The notes under the pieces: generated by a model
What the model saw: only the letters and a program-made list of their open reading frames with translations
Databases searched by the model: none
What the model was told of the DNA's origin: nothing
Position numbers and translations under genes: made by a program
Source of the DNA: DASXRU01 sp039933315
Lineage (GTDB): Bacteria > Acidobacteriota > Blastocatellia > Pyrinomonadales > Pyrinomonadaceae
Direction: 5' to 3'
DNA: 11,822 nt
NCBI GenBank assembly: GCA_039933315.1
Contig: JBDTOI010000123.1
Location: 1 to 11,822, forward strand
Shown here: one piece after another, positions 5,954-11,757 of the stretch
How the letters are laid out: the number at the start of each line of letters is the position of its first letter
How positions within the stretch are numbered: the first letter of the stretch is position 1

Positions 5954-6832
5954 TTGATTAACTTGGAAAGCGTCAATACCTCAGGTGCGAATCACAGCGC
6001 AACATTGGGCGACATAGAGAGTGCCCGCGCAAAAGAAGCGCGACTTCGCGAACTGTTTCGCGAGATGGGATCTGTAATTGTCGCCTTCTCCGGCGGAGTT
6101 GATAGCACCTACCTGGCCTACCTTGCGAACGCCGCACTGGGAGAACGGGCCCTCTGTGTAAACGGCGACTCGGCGAGTTTGGCCCAGCACCAGCGCGAGA
6201 ACGTGGCGCGCATCGCCAATGATTTTGGATTGCGCCTGGAAGTGATTGGGACCGATGAACTGGAAGATCCTTCCTATACAGCCAATGCGCCCGACCGCTG
6301 CTACTTTTGCAAGGATGAGTTATTTGGGAAACTGAAGGATTACGCCGCCACACGGCAAATCAAATTCATCGTTGACGGTTCCACCACGGATGATCTGCAG
6401 GATTACCGGCCTGGTAAAGTGGCCGCGAAACAGCATGGCGTGCGTAGTCCTCTGCAGGAGGTTGGCATGAGCAAGGCCGAACTGCGGATCATGAGCCGCG
6501 CGGCGGGATTGCCGACCTGGGACGCCCCGGCCAGCCCCTGCCTTTCTTCGCGGATAGCGTACGGCACCCCGGTAACCATCGAGCGGCTGGCAAAAGTGGA
6601 TCAGGGCGAAGAGATTTTGCGCGCGATGGGCTTTCGGGAGTTTCGTGTGCGACATCACGATCAACTTGTGCGGCTGGAGATCAGCCCCGGCGAAATGGAA
6701 CACGCAATGCGCCGGGAAGTAGTAGCAGAGCTGGCACTGCGTTTTCGCGAACTTGGCTTCAAATATGTGACCCTGGATCTCCATGGTTATCGCTCCGGCG
6801 CCATGAATGAGGTATTGCCTGAGTCGATGTAA
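5954..6832 (+). CDS. larE: ATP-dependent sulfur insertase of NPN cofactor synthesis (LarE)
   Basis: LarE adenylates the pyridinium carboxylates and replaces them with thiocarboxylates, supplying the sulfurs that later hold nickel. The 292-residue product has the PP-loop ATP-pyrophosphatase motif SGGVDST (46-52) and the family motifs DRCYFCKDELF (114-124), DGSTTDDLQDYRPG (141-154), SPLQEVGMSKAELR (165-178) and PASPCLSSRIAYGTPVT (192-208). Three cysteines, C116, C119 and C196, match the pattern reported for [4Fe-4S]-dependent LarE, as in Thermotoga maritima. C196 also aligns with the single sacrificial cysteine of the L. plantarum enzyme. The start is a TTG with a good Shine-Dalgarno sequence; TTG codons at 5963 or 6005 are alternatives. 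The stop codon TAA is part of the inverted repeat at 6830-6909. Confidence 0.94.
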   Translation: MINLESVNTSGANHSATLGDIESARAKEARLRELFREMGSVIVAFSGGVDSTYLAYLANAALGERALCVNGDSASLAQHQRENVARIANDFGLRLEVIGTDELEDPSYTANAPDRCYFCKDELFGKLKDYAATRQIKFIVDGSTTDDLQDYRPGKVAAKQHGVRSPLQEVGMSKAELRIMSRAAGLPTWDAPASPCLSSRIAYGTPVTIERLAKVDQGEEILRAMGFREFRVRHHDQLVRLEISPGEMEHAMRREVVAELALRFRELGFKYVTLDLHGYRSGAMNEVLPESM

Positions 6833-6909
6833 CGCAAACTGTTAGTTTGTGTGCCAGTGACCAATAGCAACGAGTTTGAGCTACAGACGCAAACTAACAG
6901 TTGGCGTTA
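6830..6909. repeat. 23-nt inverted repeat spanning the larE stop and the folE leader
   Basis: The left arm 6830-6852 and the reverse complement of the right arm 6887-6909 agree at 21 of 23 positions, around a 34-nt centre. Each arm is itself nearly palindromic: ACGCAAACT-GTT-AGTTTGTGT on the left and ACGCAAACT-AAC-AGTTGGCGT on the right. The 9-mer ACGCAAACT or a one-base variant therefore occurs four times. The first three bases are the larE stop codon, and the element ends 8 nt before the folE ATG. It may be a small mobile repeat, a multi-site operator, or an mRNA hairpin separating larE from folE. There is no T-tract. Confidence 0.8.
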
Positions 6910-6917
6910 CAACAAAA

Positions 6918-7532
6918 ATGGCAACTAAGTTTTCGGACGAGAAGATGTTGGCAAACGATTCGCCGCCGGTGGATTTGGAGCGCATCGCGCGCGGCGTGCG
7001 TTTGATCCTGGAGGGCATCGGTGAAGATCCCGACCGTCCCGGGTTACAGGAAACGCCGCGCCGGGTGGCCGAAATGTTTGTCGAGCTGACCGCCGGCATG
7101 CACGAGGATCCGCGGCAGCACGTGATTCCTCTGCCCGGCGAGAAGCACGATGAGATGGTCATCGTAAAGGACATCACCATCGCCTCAATGTGCGAACACC
7201 ATCTGGCGCCATTCGTAGGGAAGTGTCATATCGCCTACATTCCCAGGGATGGTCGCATAGTTGGCCTCTCAAAACTGGCGCGCCTGGCTGAGACATTCGC
7301 GCGTCGTTTGCAGTTGCAGGAGCGTCTGACTTCCCAGATTGCCGATATCCTGTTCGAAGCTCTGAAGCCGGTAGGCGTGATGGTAGTCATCGAGGCGGAG
7401 CATGCCTGCATGACTCTGCGCGGGGTGAAGAAAGCCGGCGCCGTGACGGTAACGTCGGCAGTGCTGGGAGGCTTTCGCACCGATCCGCGGACGCGCTCCG
7501 AAGCGATGGCGCTCATCAAAGGGCGCGAGTAG
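6918..7532 (+). CDS. folE: GTP cyclohydrolase I
   Basis: This cytoplasmic zinc enzyme converts GTP to 7,8-dihydroneopterin triphosphate, the first step towards folates and other pterins. The 204-residue product has the type I signatures GLQETPRRVAEMFVELTAG (42-60), the zinc site CEHH (C92 and H95, with H94 the counterpart of a catalytic histidine in E. coli), HIAYIPRDGRIVGLSKLARL (104-123), RLQLQERLTSQIADIL (130-145) and EHACMTLRGV (161-170, supplying C164 to zinc and H162). I chose the ATG at 6918, which gives a normal length. There is no good Shine-Dalgarno sequence, and an ATG at 6945 is an alternative. An upstream TTG at 6876 would start within the inverted repeat and is unlikely. Co-transcription with larE is possible, but the intervening element makes a separate unit equally plausible. 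Confidence 0.95.
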   Translation: MATKFSDEKMLANDSPPVDLERIARGVRLILEGIGEDPDRPGLQETPRRVAEMFVELTAGMHEDPRQHVIPLPGEKHDEMVIVKDITIASMCEHHLAPFVGKCHIAYIPRDGRIVGLSKLARLAETFARRLQLQERLTSQIADILFEALKPVGVMVVIEAEHACMTLRGVKKAGAVTVTSAVLGGFRTDPRTRSEAMALIKGRE

Positions 7533-7579
7533 CTGCCGGGGAGAATTGAGAGGTAAAGACCAGACCATTTTCCCTATAT

Positions 7580-7677
7580 CATTTTCCATATCGCATTTGT
7601 CATTTAGTTGGGTAGTACAGAACCTATGACTGTTACGATCAAGTCTGCCACCAATGAAATATGAGATATGAGAAATG
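7580..7677. repeat. Imperfect 25-nt inverted repeat upstream of metG
   Basis: Arm 7580-7604 (starting CATTTTCCATATC) and the reverse complement of arm 7653-7677 (starting AATGAAATATGAG) agree at 20 of 25 positions, around a 48-nt centre. It is AT-rich compared with its neighbours and lies in the 169-nt folE-metG gap. It looks like another dispersed repeat. I could not place a convincing metG promoter or Shine-Dalgarno sequence in this gap. Confidence 0.55.
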
Positions 7678-7701
7678 TCTTGATTTTTACCCGCGTACCA
7701 A

Positions 7702-9921
7702 ATGACAACCTTCTACATAACAACTCCCATCTACTACGCAAACAGTCTGCCTCACCTCGGTCATCTCTACACGATGATCGTGGCGGACACGATCGCGCGC
7801 TATAAGCGACAGCAGGGAATTGAAACCTTTTTTCTGACCGGCGCCGACGAGCACGGAATCAATATCGAGCGCGCCGCCGAACGCGCCGGGCGCACCCCCC
7901 AGGAACAGGCTGACTACGTAGTCGATTACTTCAAACGCATGACGGCGGAGTTTGCCCTTGATAACGCGCACGGCGGTTACGACATTTTCATGCGCACGAC
8001 AGAGCCTTTTCACGAGCAAGGGGTCACGGAATTCTGGCGCCGCGTTGCTCGAGCCAAAACCCCCAAAGGGAACGACGCAATCTACAAAGGCCACTACGAA
8101 GGCTGGTTCTGCGCCGCCTGCGCCGCCTACAAGTCTGAAGAGGAATATCAAAAGCCGGGGGAAGGCGAAGAGGTTCCCACGTGCCTGATTCACGAAATAA
8201 ATCTGGATCGGATCTCGGAGGAGAGTTACTTCTTCAGACTTTCAGAGTACGACGGAGCGCTGCTGGAGTTATATGAATCGCAACGCGACTTTGTCCGTCC
8301 TGAATCAAGGAGAAATGAAGTAATCAGTTTTGTTCGCGGCGGCCTGCAGGACCTTTCCATCAGCCGCTTGAAGAGTTCTGTGAGCTGGGGCCTTCCGGTG
8401 CCGGACGACCTGGCGCACACGATGTACGTCTGGTTTGACGCGCTCACGAATTACATTACTGCCATCGGTTTCGGTAACGAACAACAGGATCGCGCCATCG
8501 GCTTTAACAAATTCTGGCCCGCGCTCCACCTCGTCGGCAAGGACATCCTGCGTTTTCACGCGGTGTACTGGCCTGCCTTTCTGATGGCGGCAGGCGTCCC
8601 ACAGCCGCGGGCTGTGGTGGCGCATGGCATGTGGCTGGATCCGACCGGGCGCAAGATGTCGAAGACCCTGGGCAACACTGTCGAGCTCGACGTGCTGAAC
8701 CGGTATTTTCCCATCGACGTAATTCGCTACTTCTGCCTGCGCGAGATGGTGTTTGGCCAGGATGGGCGATTCGGCTACGAAGGTCTAATTGATCGGGCCA
8801 ATAGCGACCTGGCCAGCGGCCTGGGAAACCTTTCGAGCCGGACGCTAACGATGATCGCTCGCTATTGCGACGGCCGCATTCCCTCGGGGGAGATCGCCGA
8901 GGAGGGGTTACTGCCGGCCAAGCGCGCCGGAATAGACACCGACGCTACCATTGCCGGGTTCGTTGAGCATGCTCGCGATGAATTCATGCTCCACTTTGAT
9001 AACTTTGCCTTCAGCCGTGCCCTGGAGTCGGCCTGGACCATTGTGGCGCGCGCGGACAAAATGATCTCGGAAGCCAAGCCCTGGGAGTTGATTAAGGACC
9101 CCGCGCAGCGGCCCGCGCTCAATGCCGTGCTGTATCAAGCAGCGGAGTCGTTGCGCTGGTTGTGCGTTCTGTTGCATCCGGTGATGCCTTCCGCCACGGA
9201 GAAGATTTATCAGCAGCTCGGGCTTAGTAACGCGGCGGGCAGTCTCTCAAAACTTAATCCTGCTGAACTGAAGTGGAGCCAGCTACCGTCGGGAACCTCA
9301 ATCGGTGAGGTCGAGGCACCGTTCCCGCGCATCGACAAAGGAAAAACCATGGCCGAAATTGTCAGAACCGGGAGCGGTAGCGACCGGGCCAACAATACGA
9401 AGGAAGCCCCCAGCCCCCACGCAACCGAAGCCGACGCCGTCCCCAGCGCTCCCGCGAGCGCCGCCACCAAACCGATTCCGCCACGACATCACGCCACCGA
9501 AGCTGATGCCGTAACTACTGGTGGTGCCAACCAGGACGCCGCCAGCGCCGGCGCTTCAACCGCAAGTGGAGCGAGCACTCAACCCGACGGGCTCATAGAC
9601 ATCACCGACTTCACCAAAGTAGAGCTTCGCGTCGGTGAAGTCTTAACTGCAGAGCGCATCCCCAAAGCCGACAAGCTGCTACTGCTAACGGTAGATATCG
9701 GGGAAGAGAAGCCGCGTCAGATTCTGGCGGGGATCGCACAGTACTACGAGCCAGACAGTTTGGTGGGCCGCAAGATTGCGGTAGTGGCCAATCTTAAACC
9801 GCGTAAAATGCGCGGCTACGAATCACAGGGCATGCTGCTCGCCGCGTCGGTGGGTGACGAAGGTAAACCTGTTATCGCCACCTTCGCCGAAGAAGTGCCG
9901 AACGGAGCCCGGCTCAAATAA
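7702..9921 (+). CDS. metG: Methionyl-tRNA synthetase with C-terminal tRNA-binding domain
   Basis: This class I synthetase charges both initiator and elongator tRNA-Met in the cytoplasm. In the 739-residue product the HIGH signature is HLGH (18-21). The connective peptide carries one zinc site (C137, C140, C161 and H164), and the KMSKS loop is KMSKT (318-322). A helical anticodon-binding domain covers roughly 380-545. A low-complexity Ala/Pro/Thr/Ser-rich linker (about 548-630) follows and contains HATEADAV twice (573-580 and 597-604). Residues 631-739 form an OB-fold tRNA-binding domain (Trbp111/EMAPII-like), with TKVELRVGEVLTAERIPKAD and NLKPRKMRGYESQGMLLAAS. In other MetRSs this domain mediates dimerisation and non-specific tRNA binding. 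The ATG at 7702 starts directly on the conserved TTFYITTPIYYAN but lacks a visible Shine-Dalgarno sequence. Repeat B2 lies 35 nt downstream. Confidence 0.96.
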   Translation: MTTFYITTPIYYANSLPHLGHLYTMIVADTIARYKRQQGIETFFLTGADEHGINIERAAERAGRTPQEQADYVVDYFKRMTAEFALDNAHGGYDIFMRTTEPFHEQGVTEFWRRVARAKTPKGNDAIYKGHYEGWFCAACAAYKSEEEYQKPGEGEEVPTCLIHEINLDRISEESYFFRLSEYDGALLELYESQRDFVRPESRRNEVISFVRGGLQDLSISRLKSSVSWGLPVPDDLAHTMYVWFDALTNYITAIGFGNEQQDRAIGFNKFWPALHLVGKDILRFHAVYWPAFLMAAGVPQPRAVVAHGMWLDPTGRKMSKTLGNTVELDVLNRYFPIDVIRYFCLREMVFGQDGRFGYEGLIDRANSDLASGLGNLSSRTLTMIARYCDGRIPSGEIAEEGLLPAKRAGIDTDATIAGFVEHARDEFMLHFDNFAFSRALESAWTIVARADKMISEAKPWELIKDPAQRPALNAVLYQAAESLRWLCVLLHPVMPSATEKIYQQLGLSNAAGSLSKLNPAELKWSQLPSGTSIGEVEAPFPRIDKGKTMAEIVRTGSGSDRANNTKEAPSPHATEADAVPSAPASAATKPIPPRHHATEADAVTTGGANQDAASAGASTASGASTQPDGLIDITDFTKVELRVGEVLTAERIPKADKLLLLTVDIGEEKPRQILAGIAQYYEPDSLVGRKIAVVANLKPRKMRGYESQGMLLAASVGDEGKPVIATFAEEVPNGARLK

Positions 9922-9956
9922 CAGGCTGACGCTTCAAGGCTCAACTATGAACACTT

Positions 9957-10036
9957 GCAGTCAGGAAGGCGGGCTTGCACCCGCATATCTAAATAGAAAA
10001 ACTCAAGAGCGGGGGCAAGCCCACCTTCGCGACTGC
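9957..10036. repeat. Family B imperfect palindrome, copy B2
   Basis: The left arm (28 nt, starting GCAGTCAGGAAGG) pairs imperfectly with the right arm (28 nt, ending TTCGCGACTGC) around a 24-nt AT-rich centre (9985-10008). Arms are shared with the copy at 3470-3552; the centre is not. The element lies between metG and the peroxiredoxin gene, just upstream of the latter's promoter. Confidence 0.8.
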
Positions 10037-10068
10037 GGGTGCCGCACGGTGTCCTCCGACGCAAGGCC

Positions 10069-10091
10069 TGCTATGATATTTTCTAAAGGAG
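10069..10091 (+). promoter_or_regulatory. Extended -10 promoter and ribosome-binding site of the peroxiredoxin gene
   Basis: TG-C-TATGAT (10069-10077) fits an extended -10 element; no clear -35 box precedes it. AAAGGAG (10085-10091) is a strong Shine-Dalgarno sequence 8 nt before the ATG at 10100. It fixes that start over in-frame codons upstream, the earliest of which lie inside metG. Confidence 0.55.
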
Positions 10092-10099
10092 TGAACATT

Positions 10100-10639
10100 A
10101 TGACTAAGTATCTTTTCCTCTGCGCAGTATTGATTGTTAGTTGCCTAACTGTGGCGGCCGCCGGTGTATTCACCGACGCCCCGGCCGTGGGTGCCCCCGC
10201 GCCTGAGTTTGTGTTAACTACCAACGAAGGCAAACCGGCGTCCCTAAAAAAGTTTCGCGGCAAATGGGTAGTGCTTTACTTCTACCCCAAGGATTTCACC
10301 AGCGGCTGCACGTTGGAGGCTCGTAACTTCCAGCGCGACCTGGCGAAATACAAAGCTTTGAATGCCGTGATACTGGGGACAAGCATTGACACGGCCGAGT
10401 CTCACAAAAGCTTCTGTGCCAAGGAAGGCTTAAGTTTCAAGTTATTATCCGATCCGGACGCGAAGGTATCTGAGTCGTACGGCTCGGTGATGGAGTACAA
10501 CGGGGCGAAGTATTCCGCGCGCAACACGTTCGTCATCGATCCCAAAGGCAAGATTGCGAAAGTATTCATGAAGGTTGGCCCGGCGGGGCACAGCGATGAA
10601 GTGTTAGCTGCGCTGGCGGATTTGCGGAAGAAGAAGTAG
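10100..10639 (+). CDS. Exported thioredoxin-dependent peroxiredoxin (BCP/PrxQ type)
   Basis: Peroxiredoxins of this type reduce hydrogen peroxide and organic hydroperoxides using a reactive cysteine, usually recycled by thioredoxin. The 179-residue product starts with an export signal (KYLFLCAVLIVSCLTVAAAG). Cleavage near A21 is plausible; IVSC at 12-15 also resembles a lipobox, so a lipoprotein cannot be excluded. The AhpC/TSA fold follows, with GAPAPEF (31-37) and YFYPKDFTSGCTLEARNF (60-77), where T67, C70 and R75 mark the active site. The alternative resolving position Cp+5 is not cysteine (it is R75), but C106 lies at Cp+36, as in PrxQ-beta of Xylella (Cys47/Cys83). It therefore looks like an atypical 2-Cys enzyme acting outside the cytoplasm. 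The gene converges on the SRPBCC gene across two family A repeats. Confidence 0.9.
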   Translation: MTKYLFLCAVLIVSCLTVAAAGVFTDAPAVGAPAPEFVLTTNEGKPASLKKFRGKWVVLYFYPKDFTSGCTLEARNFQRDLAKYKALNAVILGTSIDTAESHKSFCAKEGLSFKLLSDPDAKVSESYGSVMEYNGAKYSARNTFVIDPKGKIAKVFMKVGPAGHSDEVLAALADLRKKK

Positions 10640-10660
10640 CTGATGGCGGTTGCGGGACTT

Positions 10661-10758
10661 ACCGCGAAGCGGTTACGCCCTCCAGCCCAGGGTTGTCGCG
10701 CTTCGCGGCTACCCTGGGATCGCGGGATCCTAATAAGGCGGCAACCCCAAAGGGGTTG
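10661..10758 (-). repeat. Family A composite hairpin repeat, copy A3 (reverse)
   Basis: In reverse orientation: variant H1 ACCGC-GAA-GCGGT (10661-10673), the CCTCCAG linker, H2 at 10686-10718 (CCCAGGGT/ACCCTGGG outer stem, long GC apex), a 23-nt spacer (10719-10741), then H1 CAACCCC-AAA-GGGGTTG (10742-10758). It begins 21 nt after the peroxiredoxin stop. The 129 nt between this copy and A4 (10759-10887) hold nothing I can identify; an open frame running through it from 10783 is mostly repeat and resembles no protein. Confidence 0.85.
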
Positions 10759-10887
10759 TGACGGTTTTCCAAAGACACAGGAATGTGGTTATCGGGGGCG
10801 AAGTTAGTTCGTTCCCCAACCTCGCCTCATGTGCCCACGTCGCATTTATCAGCGAAGCGTGACAAACGTTTCTGCCGAATAACGACA

Positions 10888-10986
10888 CAACCCCGTTGGG
10901 GTTGCTACCCTTTTATATGGCTGTTTCCCAGGGTAGCCGCGAAGCGCGGCAACCCTGGGCTGGAGGGCGTAACCGCTTTGCGGTTA
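10888..10986 (+). repeat. Family A composite hairpin repeat, copy A4 (forward)
   Basis: In forward orientation: H1 CAACCCC-GTT-GGGGTTG (10888-10904), a 22-nt spacer, H2 at 10927-10959, linker CTGGAGGGCG, then variant H1 TAACCGC-TTT-GCGGTTA (10970-10986). The last hairpin carries paired changes relative to CCCC/GGGG, so base-pairing is preserved. It lies 22 nt from the end of the SRPBCC gene and is inverted relative to A3. Confidence 0.85.
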
Positions 10987-11008
10987 ATTTTCCACGAGTC
11001 GCTTCGCT

Positions 11009-11530
11009 TTATTCGCTCAACTGCGCTGGCTCGCCGTATTTTCCGGCCAGGCTTGTCAGGTATCTCTCCATCTGCGTCGTTTGACCAATCACAAATTTCG
11101 AAACAAAGCGGAATACAGGGTTGGGAATTTTGCCAACCTCGGTGACTCTCACGCTGCTGCCGGTGCCGTTCGGTTGAATGTCGATTTCCCAGCGGCCACT
11201 GAACGGACCCTGTTCGGCAATTTCGCGCACCATCCGCGTGGGCGGCTTTGACTCGGTAGTCGCCAGCTCGAGTGTATTGCCATCCTTGTAGCTCTCCTTC
11301 CAAACGGGCTTGCCGTTGCGTTCGCCCAGGCTCTGGACACTGGCCACGTCGTGACGCCATTTCGGCTCGTTATCGTGGTCGTTGATCACATCCCAAATTG
11401 TCTGAGGGGATTGTTTCGTCTGCAACATGCGCGAGACGCGGTGGTCTGCGGGGATCATGAAACCTACGGCTACTACTCCTACTATCAGCAAGAGCAGTAT
11501 TAAGGCCACGCGGATTAACCATTTTTTCAT
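11009..11530 (-). CDS. Membrane-anchored SRPBCC-fold protein of unknown function
   Basis: The 173-residue protein starts MKKWLIR, followed by one strongly hydrophobic helix (about 4-26, rich in L, I and V). Positive residues before the helix suggest that the remainder lies outside the cytoplasm. The soluble part (about 30-170) resembles the SRPBCC/polyketide-cyclase-like superfamily: an initial strand with SPQTIWDVINDHDNEPKWRHDVASV (40-64), where binding domains of this type usually have a helix and tryptophan, then strands such as WKESYKDG and GRWEIDIQPNGTGSSVRVTEVG, and a long C-terminal helix MERYLTSLAGKYG. Such domains bind hydrophobic ligands or act as enzymes; nothing here identifies the ligand. 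The start has AGGAG (11537-11541) 6 nt upstream. The gene is convergent with the peroxiredoxin gene; the pairing suggests no clear functional link. Confidence 0.78.
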   Translation of the reverse strand: MKKWLIRVALILLLLIVGVVAVGFMIPADHRVSRMLQTKQSPQTIWDVINDHDNEPKWRHDVASVQSLGERNGKPVWKESYKDGNTLELATTESKPPTRMVREIAEQGPFSGRWEIDIQPNGTGSSVRVTEVGKIPNPVFRFVSKFVIGQTTQMERYLTSLAGKYGEPAQLSE

Positions 11531-11559
11531 GATGCTCTCCTGGCGGTGTTTTGGCCGAC

Positions 11560-11565
11560 ACTATA
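11560..11565 (-). promoter_or_regulatory. Possible -10 box of the SRPBCC gene
   Basis: On the minus strand TATAGT lies 29 nt before the ATG. Transcription from about 11553 would give a 23-nt leader containing the AGGAG ribosome-binding site. The hexamer 17 nt further upstream (TTTCCC) is a poor -35 match, so the call is tentative. Confidence 0.35.
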
Positions 11566-11641
11566 CACGGAGACATTTGATGGGGAAAGACTGAGGCTGC
11601 TCCAGATTGAGGAGTGGGCAATCCCGCGTTTGTGGGCTTCG

Positions 11642-11661
11642 AGTTGAGGTTTCACGCAAAG
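11642..11661 (-). repeat. Inverted copy of the 20-nt module at 103-122
   Basis: This is an exact reverse complement of 103-122. Here the module is separated from its family A neighbour (A5) by 96 nt (11662-11757), which include the hairpin at 11665-11696, instead of by 4 nt. That gap may be a later insertion on this side or a deletion on the other. Confidence 0.8.
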
Positions 11662-11664
11662 CAT

Positions 11665-11696
11665 CCCAGCTCGTCTACGACGAGCAGATAGCTGGG
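11665..11696. repeat. Nested hairpin between the 20-nt module and repeat A5
   Basis: An outer stem CCCAGCT/AGCTGGG (11665-11671 with 11690-11696) encloses or competes with an inner stem GCTCGTC-TAC-GACGAGC (11669-11685). The two stems share GCT, so only part can pair at once. The remaining bases to 11757 show nothing recognisable. Function unknown. Confidence 0.6.
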
Positions 11697-11757
11697 TGGA
11701 AACGGCAGACGAATTAAGAACTTAGAGCGCACCCGATTCGCGTGAAGGTGGCGGGCC

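Noticed and set aside
6830..6909. Integron attC site
   Set aside because: The ends (TGTAAC...GTTACA) do not fit the RYYYAAC/GTTRRRY core sites, and no integrase or cassette array is visible.
9854..10099. 82-residue upstream extension of the peroxiredoxin starting inside metG
   Set aside because: A strong AAAGGAG precedes the ATG at 10100, a signal peptide begins there, and the extension runs through repeat B2.
10783..11145. 120-codon open frame between the peroxiredoxin and SRPBCC genes
   Set aside because: Much of it is family A repeat sequence, it overlaps the end of the SRPBCC gene, and it has no ribosome-binding site or family resemblance.
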